Notes: generated from the sequence alone by a model not told the origin. A stretch of DNA of 64,000 nt from Anaerocolumna sp. (GCA_029256725.1 JAQSXJ010000006.1:20958-84957), one strand, 5' to 3'; positions 6,550-16,404 are shown, numbered from the stretch's first letter. A program made the numbers and translations.

Positions 6550-8778
6550 ATGGATAACAGAAAAGACCGGATTCATTTGAAATTATATTTAACCATGATC
6601 TTTTGTGTAGTATTCGCTATTTTTTTAACTTCGACGATTCTTTATGTGAATTTTCAATCCATTCTTATGAAACACGAATACAAGGCAAGACTCCAAAACA
6701 TGGAGACAGAAAAGGCACGGATCACAAAACTATCCAATCTTGCCTTAAGCACGGCATATCAGATAATGAACGATATATCGGTAATGAAACTGTTCGCATA
6801 TAATAATATTTCCTCCATCGATGAGAGCGCTGCTTTTCTTCAAATGCGCTATTACCTCACTTCAGTGCCGGATATTGATTCAATCTATGTGTATAACAAA
6901 AATAACAACCGAATTTATAACGTGACCAATGAGTCGGATCTGATCAAATCCTGGAATCCGGATTATGATAAGAAGGATAATAATTTCTATGACAGTTCGG
7001 CGGTGGAAATACTAAACAACAGTGACAAGTATCTGCCATTTATTCCGATTCCAAGATTTTATCCATTGGATGGTGACAGCTTCAAATGTGTGTACAGTTA
7101 TATTATGTATAAAACTTCTGTAAAGAACAAGGAAAGAGATGCAGTTCTTCTGAATCTTAACAGAGAATATCTTTTTCAGGGATTTGATAACCAAGCAGAC
7201 AATATTAAATTAGTGATAGACCAGAATTATAAAGTGGTATATTCTAATTCTGAACAATTTATGGTGACAGAGCAATTGCAGAATAGCTTTGACCCGGAAG
7301 GAAATATGGATGAAAGAGGTTCCGGGTATTATTTAACAGATATCAACGGGGTCAGATCGGTCGTAATGTTCACCAGTGCGGATAAACACAACTGGCGATA
7401 TATCAGTATTATATCATATGGAATGCTATTGGCTCAGGTAAACAGAATGCAGGCAATCAGTATCTTAATAACTGTAATGATAGCCGCTGCCGGTATGCTT
7501 ACTGCACATATCTTTTCCAGACGGCTGAGTATTCCAATAAAGAGCATGTCCAAAGACGTGAAAAAACTGCAGCGGGAGAACTTAAAGCTTCATAAGGCTG
7601 CCAGAAACAGAAAAACAGCAGAGCTGTTAGAAAACGGGGGATGGGACAGTAAAGGAAATAAGATAACCGGACAGGAGTTCCTATCCCTCATAGAGATGGA
7701 ATGCTCAGCAGCGAAAAAATTAGTTCTTTTATGTATGTGTCCGGATAATTATAAAATACTTTTGGAAACCCAGGGAATGGAAACGTTAAAGACCTATTTG
7801 TTTGCTGCCTCCAATATATTAAGTGAATTGCTGGGGGAAAGTACGAAAGTATTTCACCTGGATATGTGGAATGATAAAAACTTGTTATTCTTACAATGGG
7901 AGGACAACCTGACAGCGGAAAACTTAAGAGAACAAATTAAACGGATGCAATCCTATGTCAGCAAGTATTATGATATTTCCATCTCTGTTCTAGTCAGCAG
8001 ACCTGAAACCGATTCGGATAGATTGTACGACCTTTTTGAACAAGTAGAGGAGACTCTGACCAGAAGTATTTTTTTTGGAACAGAATATGTTGTGTTTGCA
8101 GCAGATATGGAATTAAAAAGTGATTCCCATTATGAGTACCCGGAACACAGAGAAAAACAGCTGTTGGAAAACCTTATGTCAGGCAAAGCAGAAGAAGCAA
8201 AGAAAAGCTATGAGGAGATCATCACAGAAACCTATCAATATCCAATAATTATCTACAACATGGTTGTCAGCCGCCTGGTATTTGCCATAGACAAGGTCGT
8301 TTCCACCTTTAAGAAAAATGGAAATGCTTCTTCTTTCTCCGGGTATTTTGTGCTATCCAATCTGATCCAGGAAATAGATACCATAACAGTACGAAACAAA
8401 AAATTCTATGATTTATTCGACCGCATTCAAAGAGAGTTGGAGAAAAGAAAAAGTGATAAACAGGAACTTTTGGTGATAAAGATCAATGATATGATTGAGA
8501 AAGAATATGCTGAAGCTTCTTTTTCTCTTGACTACCTGGCAGATTCCGTTGGAATATCCACAGCTTATATGTGCAGACTTTATAAACTGTATACAGGGAT
8601 AACAATTACAGACAGACTTAGCTTTTTTCGGATGAAGAAAGCCAGAGAGCTGCTGCTTGACACACAGCTATCCGTAAATGAGGTCGCAGAACGGGTCGGA
8701 TATTCAAACTCCACTTATTTTTACCGGGTTTTCAAAAAAGAAAATGGTGTAACACCAAAGGAATTCAGAAGAAAGTAG
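6550..8778 (+). CDS. Membrane-bound AraC-family regulator (YesN-like sensor), copy 1
   Basis: This 742-residue protein has a membrane segment at about residues 13-34, an extracellular sensor domain of about 260 residues (Cache-like by arrangement), a second membrane segment near 301-322 (ISILITVMIAAAGMLTAHIF), a cytoplasmic linker and a C-terminal AraC domain (about 648-742). The AraC domain ends YSNSTYFYRVFKK, then NGVTPKEFRRK, and both HTH motifs look complete. Such proteins sense an extracellular ligand and regulate adjacent sugar-uptake or polysaccharide genes without a separate kinase. It is closely related along its length to the next gene (both share ILYVNFQSILMKHEY, SSIDESAAFLQ and FYRVFKK). 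The ATG at 6550 follows GAAGGATGATAATTAG. A terminator follows. The signal is unknown. Confidence 0.88.
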   Translation: MDNRKDRIHLKLYLTMIFCVVFAIFLTSTILYVNFQSILMKHEYKARLQNMETEKARITKLSNLALSTAYQIMNDISVMKLFAYNNISSIDESAAFLQMRYYLTSVPDIDSIYVYNKNNNRIYNVTNESDLIKSWNPDYDKKDNNFYDSSAVEILNNSDKYLPFIPIPRFYPLDGDSFKCVYSYIMYKTSVKNKERDAVLLNLNREYLFQGFDNQADNIKLVIDQNYKVVYSNSEQFMVTEQLQNSFDPEGNMDERGSGYYLTDINGVRSVVMFTSADKHNWRYISIISYGMLLAQVNRMQAISILITVMIAAAGMLTAHIFSRRLSIPIKSMSKDVKKLQRENLKLHKAARNRKTAELLENGGWDSKGNKITGQEFLSLIEMECSAAKKLVLLCMCPDNYKILLETQGMETLKTYLFAASNILSELLGESTKVFHLDMWNDKNLLFLQWEDNLTAENLREQIKRMQSYVSKYYDISISVLVSRPETDSDRLYDLFEQVEETLTRSIFFGTEYVVFAADMELKSDSHYEYPEHREKQLLENLMSGKAEEAKKSYEEIITETYQYPIIIYNMVVSRLVFAIDKVVSTFKKNGNASSFSGYFVLSNLIQEIDTITVRNKKFYDLFDRIQRELEKRKSDKQELLVIKINDMIEKEYAEASFSLDYLADSVGISTAYMCRLYKLYTGITITDRLSFFRMKKARELLLDTQLSVNEVAERVGYSNSTYFYRVFKKENGVTPKEFRRK

Positions 8779-8786
8779 TGTTTTTT

Positions 8787-8822
8787 AGAGGTTGCTGCCT
8801 TAGGTACAGCAGCCTCTTTTTA
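8787..8822 (+). terminator. Rho-independent terminator after AraC copy 1
   Basis: AGAGGTTGCTG pairs with CAGCAGCCTCT around a nine-base loop and is followed by a T run, nine bases after the stop codon. Confidence 0.9.
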
Positions 8823-8929
8823 TGTAAAAGGAATTGTGTCCTATTACATAAAAAGCCCTGCGGGGCAAAGAAAGCGTTTCTGAGCCTTTTTAAATCCAAA
8901 GACAAATACAATTTCAAAATAATAATTAC

Positions 8930-8977
8930 GTATGGGCAAGAAAATCTTTTTATAATGATTTCTGCCCATACTTTTTT
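8930..8977 (+). terminator. Second terminator-like hairpin
   Basis: GTATGGGCA pairs with TGCCCATAC, extended by AGAAAATC/GATTTC with bulges, and six T residues follow. No gene end is visible nearby, so it may be a back-up terminator or the remnant of a lost gene. Confidence 0.65.
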
Positions 8978-9147
8978 GAACTGTTCTATGTCAAAATTAA
9001 CCTTCTGTTTATTATAAATATAACTAATTTGATAAAAATCACAAAATAATATAGTTATATCAAAATTGTTCATATACAAAAGCTATAAAAAGAGATGAAA
9101 AACAAGATTTGAAAGTATACAGGATTTTTAAATTATACTATCATGAG

Positions 9148-9340
9148 GCTAGTACTACCTTGCATAAAGTTCACTTAATTCAGCACCCGCTATTTCACTG
9201 ATACTGCGTTGTCGTAGGCAGGCATAGCATACCTGCGTAGCATACTGCTACTTTGACCGCTGCGTCTCATTCCTCCGCCTTGTCTCAGCGCAAATATCAG
9301 GCACTGACATTAAGCGAAATTTAAGCAAGGCAGTACCAGC
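9148..9340. repeat. 193-bp imperfect palindromic element (MITE-like)
   Basis: The left end GCTAGTACTACCTTGCATAA and the reverse complement of the right end, GCTGGTACTGCCTTGCTTAA, are nearly the same, and the similarity runs inward through most of each arm. The centre holds a second near-palindrome (GCAGGCATAGCATACCTGC). It contains no gene, is GC-richer than its surroundings, and sits just upstream of the ribosome site of the next AraC gene. A related end motif recurs at about 23352. Confidence 0.65.
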
Positions 9341-9363
9341 TTAATTGGCATGGAGGGGGTTCG

Positions 9364-11598
9364 TTGAAGACAGGAATACAGGAAAGTAAAGTTTATTTAA
9401 AAGTATCGGTTTCAGTTATTGTTTGTGTCGTTATTGCTATTTTTATTACATCATCGATTCTCTATGTGAATTTTCAGTCCATATTAATGAAGCATGAGTA
9501 TGAAATCAATCTTGAAAAAATGGAAAGTGAGGAAAAACAGAGATTACAGCTTGCTAATATAGCCTTGAATACCTTGTATCAGATATACAATGACATTTCT
9601 GTTACAAAGCTGCTAACATATGAAACTGTCAGTTCCATAGATGAGAGTGCTGCTTTTTTGCAGCTTCGGCATTTTCTTGTGACAATACCGAATGTAGATT
9701 CTATCTATGTATATAACGGTAAGAACGACAGAATCTATAATGTGTCCAATGAAAATGAGCTGATTAAACCCTGGAAAGCAGATTACTACACCAATGCAGA
9801 TTTTTATGACACCTCAGCAGCTGCCATGATAGAAAACTGTACGGATTATATCCCTTTTATCATGGTACCAAGATATTATCAGGTCAATCAGCAAACCACA
9901 AAATGCGTTTATACGTATATTATGTACGATATTTTCAAGAACGGTAAGAATAGAAATGTTATTATGCTGAATCTGGAATCAGAGTATTTATTCCCGGTAA
10001 AGGGAACGGAGTATCCAGGTACGGTATCGTTAGTTATGGATGGCAGCGGTAAAGTAATCTATTCGAATTCCGGTAATTTCAAGGTACTTGATAATGTAAA
10101 GGAACAGCTGGATTATGATAATGTCCTGTCAAAAAAGAAATCCGGGTATTATCTAACAGAAATAAGCGGCAGCAAGTCTGTTGTGATATTTACGGATACG
10201 GATAAATTTGGGTGGCGAAATATCAGTATCATTAATTATAATGATCTGTTATCCCAGGTAAAGAAGCTTCAGTCGGTAATCATAATCATAACTCTTATGA
10301 TAGCTGGTGTTGGACTCCTTGCCGCCTTTATCTGGTCCTGCCGGTTAGCAAATCCCATCCGCGTTATGTCAAAAGACATGAATACGCTTCTGCGGGAAAA
10401 ACGCCAGGCGGAGTCTTTGACGAAAAGTATCAGGCTGAAGGAATTGCTGGAAAATAACGGTCTGGAAAACGGCGGTCTGCGTAAGACCGGAGCAGACCTG
10501 TTATCCCTATTAGGGGTGTCGCTATCCAAAGAACAAAGACTGGTACTTTTGTGCATAAAGGTGGATGATTATCAATATTTACTGGAAACCTCCAATTCCC
10601 AGCTGATAAACGCCTATAAATTTGCGGCGGTAAATATTCTAAACGAATTAATGCAAAACGGTACGAATACCTATTGCCTTAATATGAGTCTGGATAAAAA
10701 TCTTCTGTTTACAGTCTGTGAAGGAGAAGATACAACCAGTAAACTGGAGGAATATCTGATACATACCCAAAGACTGATACAGGAATACTTTCAGATTACA
10801 ATCTCCGTGGCAGTCAGTGAATTTGAGGAAGATCCCAATAAACTCTTTTACCAATACGAGCAGATTGAAGAAGCGCTGTCCAGAAGCATATTCTGGGAAA
10901 AGGGCAGTATTGTGCATTACAACCATATTAAAATCAAGGAGGTTCAGAATTATGAATTTCCGGAAAGTAAAGAAAAACAACTGATGGAATGTCTGACCCA
11001 TGGTAAAGCCAGGGAAGCAGAGGATATTTATCTTGCAATTGTAACGGAAACGTATTCCTATCCGATTGTTATTTACAACATGGTCATAAGCCGTTTAATA
11101 TTTATGATCACGAATGCGGTGAATTTAATTCAGAAGAACAGCTCTTTGCATTCACTTACCAGTTCTATTCTTTTGACGAATCTCCTGCAGGAATGTGACA
11201 CCATAAAGGAAAGGAATGAGAAATTCAAAGAACTTTTTTTGCAGATTCAAAAGGATATGGAGAACAAACGAAAGGATAAGCTGAGTCAGACCATCACAGA
11301 GATACATCTTCTGATTGAGAAAGAATACCGGAATCCCCTTCTGTCCATTGAAATGCTGGCAGAAGAAATCGGAATGTCCACTGCTTATATGTGCCGGATT
11401 TATAAACAGTATACGGGTAATACCATTAACGATACGCTTTTGGAGAAACGAATGGAACATGCCAGACTTTTGCTTGCGGAAAGTACCTTTTCGGTTGGTG
11501 AGATTGCGGAAAAAGTGGGTTTTAACGGCTCTACCTATTTTTACCGGGTATTTAAAAAGTTAAACGGAGTCACCCCCAATGAATACCGCAGAAAATAA
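9364..11598 (+). CDS. Membrane-bound AraC-family regulator (YesN-like sensor), copy 2
   Basis: This 744-residue paralogue of the preceding regulator has the same order: membrane segment at about residues 13-35, an extracellular sensor domain, a second membrane segment near 302-322, a linker and a C-terminal AraC domain ending FYRVFKKLNGVTPNEYRRK. The start is TTG at 9364, chosen because GGAGGGGG lies six bases upstream and the N-terminus then aligns with copy 1. It lies directly upstream of a sugar ABC transporter, which it probably controls. The extracellular halves differ more than the DNA-binding domains, suggesting different ligands. The promoter region is taken up by the palindromic element at 9148-9340. 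Confidence 0.88.
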   Translation: MKTGIQESKVYLKVSVSVIVCVVIAIFITSSILYVNFQSILMKHEYEINLEKMESEEKQRLQLANIALNTLYQIYNDISVTKLLTYETVSSIDESAAFLQLRHFLVTIPNVDSIYVYNGKNDRIYNVSNENELIKPWKADYYTNADFYDTSAAAMIENCTDYIPFIMVPRYYQVNQQTTKCVYTYIMYDIFKNGKNRNVIMLNLESEYLFPVKGTEYPGTVSLVMDGSGKVIYSNSGNFKVLDNVKEQLDYDNVLSKKKSGYYLTEISGSKSVVIFTDTDKFGWRNISIINYNDLLSQVKKLQSVIIIITLMIAGVGLLAAFIWSCRLANPIRVMSKDMNTLLREKRQAESLTKSIRLKELLENNGLENGGLRKTGADLLSLLGVSLSKEQRLVLLCIKVDDYQYLLETSNSQLINAYKFAAVNILNELMQNGTNTYCLNMSLDKNLLFTVCEGEDTTSKLEEYLIHTQRLIQEYFQITISVAVSEFEEDPNKLFYQYEQIEEALSRSIFWEKGSIVHYNHIKIKEVQNYEFPESKEKQLMECLTHGKAREAEDIYLAIVTETYSYPIVIYNMVISRLIFMITNAVNLIQKNSSLHSLTSSILLTNLLQECDTIKERNEKFKELFLQIQKDMENKRKDKLSQTITEIHLLIEKEYRNPLLSIEMLAEEIGMSTAYMCRIYKQYTGNTINDTLLEKRMEHARLLLAESTFSVGEIAEKVGFNGSTYFYRVFKKLNGVTPNEYRRK

Positions 11599-11645
11599 TA
11601 ACAGCTCCTGAGGTTTCGTGAATGAAGGATTGAAAATCAGTTCTG

Positions 11646-11675
11646 TTGATTTCTTCGGTACAAAGTTAATACATA
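11646..11675 (+). promoter_or_regulatory. Candidate promoter of the sugar transporter operon
   Basis: TTGATT (11646-11651) and TACATA (11670-11675) are 18 bases apart. The match is modest, which would fit activator control by the neighbouring AraC protein. Confidence 0.35.
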
Positions 11676-11690
11676 TAAAGCGGAGACATA

Positions 11691-11782
11691 AGGTTGAAAG
11701 AAAAATGATTACAGAAAGGATGCCACAATTGCTTCTTTCAACCTGTATTATTTGTGGCAGTACCGCAGAACAGTCTGCGGTA
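11691..11782 (+). promoter_or_regulatory. Structured leader of the transporter operon (two hairpins)
   Basis: AGGTTGAAAG (11691-11700) pairs perfectly with CTTTCAACCT (11735-11744). A second stem, TACCGCAG with CTGCGGTA (11761-11768/11775-11782), overlaps the most upstream possible start of the permease. Both lie before or within the translation start region and may attenuate expression. Confidence 0.45.
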
Positions 11783-13298
11783 TGCAATGGGTATAAAAAT
11801 GAAAAAAGTTATGAAAGAAAGTACTGCCGTCCTGGCAGGCGGCGGCTGCATGGAAAGGTCATACGGCGGAAAGCAGCTTGGAATTTGGATCTCTGCGGCA
11901 GTATCCCTGGTAACAGTACTTTTGTTTGTATTGGTAAGAACCATACTGATAAGAGATCCGGCTCAGCTTCTTACTGTGCTGAAGCTTGATATAGCGGAGA
12001 GGGAGATGAACACAGGCTACAGCACCCTGACTATGCTTTCCTTCGTTCATAAAAGCGGAAACGGTACACAGGGAGCTTTTGCCATGGCTTTATTTGTTGT
12101 GACGGTGGCAATGGTTATACTAAATGGGATATTTATTATAAAAGCACAAAAGTACAGCAGGAGTACAAATAATATTAAAATCTACGAAGCCGGGCAGTAT
12201 GCTATGGTCTTCAACATTCTGTTATGTTTGGGAGTAATTTCTTTTGGTATTTATTCCAATAAGACTTTGGGACTTACAAATGCCTTTACTCATTCAAACC
12301 TGATTTACCTGATACTGATTCTTTCTGTTGCAGGATTTGTGGTAATTAAACAGCTGGAAGCGCCTGAACGAGCCAGATATAAAGAACCGGGGTTTTTAAA
12401 GGAAGTAAGAAAAAACTGGGTCTTGTTCGCCTTGCTTTTGCCGGCAATTTTATACTTTGTCGTAAACAGCTATATTCCAATGGCTGGTGTCTACTTTGCT
12501 TTTGAAAAATTTAATTTCCGTGATGGCTTGTGGACCAGCCCCTTTGTAATGTTTAACAATTTCGAGTACATCTGGAAAGCAGATCTGCCAAAGCTGGTTA
12601 AGAATACGGTTCTTTACAATCTGGTATTTATTGTACTGGGACACATATTTAAAATATTTACCGCTATCTTAATTAGCCAGGTTACCAATAAATTATTTAA
12701 GAGACTGAACCAGACCTTTATCTTTATGCCTCATTTTGTATCCTATGTTCTTTTGAACGTTATTGTATATAATTTATTGACCTACGAAACCGGAGCAATT
12801 AATACCTTTCTGACTTCCATTGGGTTAGAGCGGATAGACTTTTATAATACCCCCGGTTATTGGCCTTTTATCATTGTATTCTTTGAATTGTGGAAAGGTG
12901 TGGGGTATGGCTCCGTAGTTTATCTGGCTGCCATTTTAGGAATTGACCGAACTTATTACGAAGCAGCAGAGGTTGATGGAGCTAATGTATTTCAGCAGAT
13001 CAGGTATATAACCCTGCCGTTGATAAAGACTACCTTTATTATATTGGTGTTATTTTCGCTGGGGAATATTATGCGCGGACATTTCGACTTATTCTATCAG
13101 ACAGTAGGCAATAACGGGCTGTTATATAATTACACAGACATTTTTGATACCTATGTGTATCGTTTAACTATGAGTAATCCTTTAAACAACGGTTTGGGAA
13201 CGGCAGCTGGCCTCTTCCAGTCCATCTTTGGTTTTATTACCATTGTTATCACCAATTTTATCGTTAAGCGTAAAAATGAAGATTATGCCTTGTTTTAA
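11754..13298 (+). CDS. Carbohydrate ABC transporter permease (LplB-like) with extra N-terminal membrane segments
   Basis: The C-terminal 300 residues are a standard binding-protein-dependent permease. It begins near RKNWVLFALLLPAILYFVVN and carries the EAA loop YYEAAEVDGANVFQQIRYIT, which docks to the ATPase. Upstream are about 200 further residues with four predicted membrane segments (near 45-66, 102-123, 150-170 and 179-198), which ordinary LplB permeases of about 310 residues lack. The most upstream start is GTG 11754, but no ribosome site precedes it and a hairpin covers it. ATG 11787, 11799 or the one at about 11850 are alternatives. It is the first gene of a permease-permease-lipoprotein operon. 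The ATPase is not in the window; a shared MsmK-type subunit encoded elsewhere is usual. The sugar is unknown. Confidence 0.85.
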   Translation: MAVPQNSLRYAMGIKMKKVMKESTAVLAGGGCMERSYGGKQLGIWISAAVSLVTVLLFVLVRTILIRDPAQLLTVLKLDIAEREMNTGYSTLTMLSFVHKSGNGTQGAFAMALFVVTVAMVILNGIFIIKAQKYSRSTNNIKIYEAGQYAMVFNILLCLGVISFGIYSNKTLGLTNAFTHSNLIYLILILSVAGFVVIKQLEAPERARYKEPGFLKEVRKNWVLFALLLPAILYFVVNSYIPMAGVYFAFEKFNFRDGLWTSPFVMFNNFEYIWKADLPKLVKNTVLYNLVFIVLGHIFKIFTAILISQVTNKLFKRLNQTFIFMPHFVSYVLLNVIVYNLLTYETGAINTFLTSIGLERIDFYNTPGYWPFIIVFFELWKGVGYGSVVYLAAILGIDRTYYEAAEVDGANVFQQIRYITLPLIKTTFIILVLFSLGNIMRGHFDLFYQTVGNNGLLYNYTDIFDTYVYRLTMSNPLNNGLGTAAGLFQSIFGFITIVITNFIVKRKNEDYALF

Positions 13299-13336
13299 GG
13301 ACAGTTATAGAAATCGTAAGTCAGAAAGAAGAAAGT

Positions 13337-14290
13337 GTGAAAGAGAATGAACAGGAAAGGGAAATCAAAGTGGATATAAGATTAAACAGGAGAAAAAAGA
13401 CAGGAAAGATAAAGAAGTCAGGGTATACTCTTACCTTTGATGTGATTGCATACATATTTCTGACATTGCTTGCAGCCGTATGTATCCTGCCGTTTATATT
13501 GATTGTGTCAGGGTCACTTACGGCGAACAGCACCATAATTCATGAGGGTTACAGCCTGCTGCCGAAGAAGTTTTCACTGGATGCGTATAAACTGATTTTG
13601 GAGAATCCGAAAGATATTCTAAATGCTTATAAAGTAACCATATTTGTGTCGGTTGTTGGTACCGGGGTAGGCTTATTGATAACAACCGTAACAGCTTATG
13701 TATTATCCAGAAAGGAATTCAAATACAGAAACAGGATTTCTTTTATGATTTACTTTACCACCATATTTGGAGGGGGATTAATTCCCTGGTATATAACAAT
13801 TTCTAAAATACTTCATTTACATGGTACTTTAACGGCCCTTTGGCTGCCGGGAATCCTTTCCTCCTATAACATTATTCTAATGCGAACCTTTATCAAGAGT
13901 TCTGTTCCTGATGAAATGACAGAGGCAGCAAAAATTGACGGAGCGGGACATGTTACTATTTTTGCCAGGATTGTTATGCCGGTCCTTGGCCCCGCACTTG
14001 CCACCATCGGTCTGTTTCTTGCCCTTGGATATTGGAACAATTGGTTAAGTTCCTCTTTATTCATTAATGATACATCGAAATACATGCTGCAGTTTTATCT
14101 GTATAATCTGTTAAACCGGGCTCAGGCAATCAGAGATCTGGCATTAACTTCCGGCATTGTACTGGAAGTGCCTACAGAGTCAACGAAATTGGCTATGACC
14201 GTAATTGTAACCGGACCGATTATTCTGCTATATCCGTTCCTGCAGAAATATTTCGTTTCGGGAATTACCGTTGGTGCAGTCAAGGGTTGA
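13337..14290 (+). CDS. Carbohydrate ABC transporter permease (YtcP/LplC-like)
   Basis: The protein has 317 residues and six predicted membrane segments. The EAA motif MTEAAKIDGAGHVTIFARIV lies in the second half and the end IVTGPIILLYPFLQKYFVSG is typical of the MalG-like partner permease. The start is GTG 13337 after AGAAGAAA, leaving an N-terminal basic stretch before the first membrane helix. It follows the first permease by 38 bases and precedes the binding protein by 53 bases, so the three are one operon. Family membership suggests import of an oligosaccharide from plant polymers, but the sequence does not fix the substrate. Confidence 0.9.
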   Translation: MKENEQEREIKVDIRLNRRKKTGKIKKSGYTLTFDVIAYIFLTLLAAVCILPFILIVSGSLTANSTIIHEGYSLLPKKFSLDAYKLILENPKDILNAYKVTIFVSVVGTGVGLLITTVTAYVLSRKEFKYRNRISFMIYFTTIFGGGLIPWYITISKILHLHGTLTALWLPGILSSYNIILMRTFIKSSVPDEMTEAAKIDGAGHVTIFARIVMPVLGPALATIGLFLALGYWNNWLSSSLFINDTSKYMLQFYLYNLLNRAQAIRDLALTSGIVLEVPTESTKLAMTVIVTGPIILLYPFLQKYFVSGITVGAVKG

Positions 14291-14343
14291 TATTATGCAC
14301 AATAAGTGCTTAATATAAAATATAATATATTGGAGGAAAAGCA

Positions 14344-15972
14344 ATGAAAAAAGTCATCAGCATTGTATTAATCTTTTGCATGATTCTGTCCTTTACAGGC
14401 TGCAAGGGAAATAATACGGCAAATGTAGCAGAGAAAGAAAATGCTGCCGGGGAAAACAGCAGCCAGGCGAATCAGGAGGAAAAGGAACCGGAGCCGGCCA
14501 AAGAAACATCCAATGATCCAAAAGTAAGGTATGACCTTTCACAGCCGGCTAATCTGGTATTTTACCTGGTGGGTGATCCGGGTAAGGATTATCAGGCAGT
14601 AGTTGCCGAATTGAATAAATATTTATCTGAGAAAATAAATACTACCATCGAATTCCGGTTCACAACCTGGACAGATTGGTCCCAGAAGTATAATCTGGTA
14701 CTTTCCTCCGGTGAACAATGCGATTTGATGTATGCTGCCGATTGGACCAGCTATAGCGCTCTGGCAAAAACCGGTGCATTCTATGAACTTGACGAGCTGC
14801 TTCCGGAATATGCACCAAATATCAGCAGCCTCATCGATCAGAGTATCCTTGATATGTGTAAAGTAGACGGTGCTCTTTATAGCATACCGGCAGATCAGAA
14901 AACCTATGCAGCCACCGGTATAAGATATCGGGAGGATTTAAGAAAGAAATATGACCTGCCTGTTCCGGACACTCTGGAGAACTTTGAAGCTTACATCAGC
15001 GGAATAAAGCAGAATGAACCGGATCAGGGACTTCTCTCCCCTATAACCGTAGCGAACAATTTCAATGAAGCATTCTATATAAATTCCATCTTTGAATTAA
15101 AATACGGTAAGGCAATGGGCAATTACGGTTTGATGGCAGCAATTGATACTCCCACAGAAGTAATAGACTACTGGAGAACACCGGACTTTGCAGAAGATAT
15201 GAAATTACTGAAAAAATGGGCGGATATGGGTTTTTGGTCAAAGAGTTCCCTGTCTAAGACGGAGGAAGACAGCTTTGATGAAGGACTGATTGTAGCTTCC
15301 GTAGGTGGTATGAATCAGGATAAATGGATAGGCTCTTATAATGCAGCCAAGGAAAATCATCCGGATTGGGAGGTTGGTTATGTTTCTTACGGATTGGTGA
15401 ATAACACCATTTCACCTGCTTCTCCTCTGCAGAATGCAACGGTTGTTCCCCATAACTCAAAAGATCCGGCAAGAGCATTAATCGCACTTGACTTTTTAAT
15501 GACAGATGAAACAGCAAATGATTTGGTACAGTACGGGATACAGGGAAAGCACTGGAATCTGGTTGAAGGAGAATATTATGAAGAAATCAAGGATTCCGGC
15601 TTTAGCTATGAAAATATGAATACCTGGAATCTGAGAAACCATTTGTTTAAAAAAGAAATGAAACCTTCAGATGATACGGCTTACAAAGATATGATAACCT
15701 CATATGATGAAGCAGCTGCGAAAACGAAATGGCAGGGAAAGAGTCTTAGAGTAGGTTTTATTGAGGATTACACCTCCTACGAAATCGAAAGAGCCAATTT
15801 AAATTCCGTTATTGCCCAGTACCTGACACCTATTCAGGCAGGTCTTGTGGAAGATGTGGAGGCATCCATCAGCGAGTTCTTAAAACAGGCAGATGCAGCC
15901 GGACTTCAGAAAATCCAGGATAGCTATAAAGAACAGTGGCTTACTCATTGTGAAGAATTCGGCTATAAATAA
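14344..15972 (+). CDS. Extracellular sugar-binding lipoprotein of the ABC importer
   Basis: A lipoprotein signal (MKKVISIVLIFCMILSFTGC, lipid anchor Cys20) is followed by a Glu/Asn-rich linker to about residue 62. The rest is a family-1-type solute-binding fold of about 480 residues. FYELDELLPEYAPNI and GALYSIPADQKTYAATGI resemble the segments around the hinge in LplA/YtcQ-type binding proteins. These long members usually bind oligosaccharides. It is last in the operon, after a good ribosome site (TTGGAGG), and is followed by a strong terminator. Confidence 0.9.
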   Translation: MKKVISIVLIFCMILSFTGCKGNNTANVAEKENAAGENSSQANQEEKEPEPAKETSNDPKVRYDLSQPANLVFYLVGDPGKDYQAVVAELNKYLSEKINTTIEFRFTTWTDWSQKYNLVLSSGEQCDLMYAADWTSYSALAKTGAFYELDELLPEYAPNISSLIDQSILDMCKVDGALYSIPADQKTYAATGIRYREDLRKKYDLPVPDTLENFEAYISGIKQNEPDQGLLSPITVANNFNEAFYINSIFELKYGKAMGNYGLMAAIDTPTEVIDYWRTPDFAEDMKLLKKWADMGFWSKSSLSKTEEDSFDEGLIVASVGGMNQDKWIGSYNAAKENHPDWEVGYVSYGLVNNTISPASPLQNATVVPHNSKDPARALIALDFLMTDETANDLVQYGIQGKHWNLVEGEYYEEIKDSGFSYENMNTWNLRNHLFKKEMKPSDDTAYKDMITSYDEAAAKTKWQGKSLRVGFIEDYTSYEIERANLNSVIAQYLTPIQAGLVEDVEASISEFLKQADAAGLQKIQDSYKEQWLTHCEEFGYK

Positions 15973-16082
15973 AAATGAGTAAGGCAGGAAGTAATAAGAG
16001 CAGTAAGAATCGAAGGAACAAAGAGAATAAGAAAAGTTATATAATGAGTAAAAAATAATAAAACATATGCTGTAATTGAAGC

Positions 16083-16108
16083 AAAAGGGGTGCTGCAGCA
16101 CCCCTTTT
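16083..16108 (+). terminator. Strong terminator after the sugar transporter operon
   Basis: AAAAGGGGTGCTG and CAGCACCCCTTTT form a perfect 26-base palindrome ending in four T residues, about 110 bases after the lipoprotein stop. The rest of 15973-16404 holds no gene that I can see. Confidence 0.85.
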
Positions 16109-16259
16109 GTCAGTATAGAAATAATTATTTTCCGGCATAACTTAAATAATTTCAAGCTAAGATACCGGTATATAAGGATAGCAGTCTTAATTTGATGGTG
16201 CGGCAGTAATAGTATCTAATTGATTTTTTTGAAGCTTACAATTGGTAAAAGAAAAGTTC

Positions 16260-16284
16260 GGGTATTTTTTGTGATACCCTTTTT
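16260..16284 (+). terminator. Weak terminator-like hairpin before the second FAD oxidoreductase
   Basis: GGGTAT and ATACCC enclose a T-rich loop and five T residues follow. The stem has only six pairs, so it may be an attenuator in the leader of the next gene rather than a full terminator. Confidence 0.4.
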
Positions 16285-16404
16285 ATGTATGAAAAAAGAT
16301 CAAAAAATTCTACTTATTATATTAGGCACTTCAGAGGCTTTATCAAAAAAGGATATTAAAAGCAAACCTGTGAATGACAGGTTAGAAGACGGAGGCAAGG
16401 TAGT

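Noticed and set aside
11618..11989. Separate 123-residue protein overlapping the first permease
   Set aside because: Another frame overlapping the permease carries the membrane segments; this one shows no domain or ribosome site.
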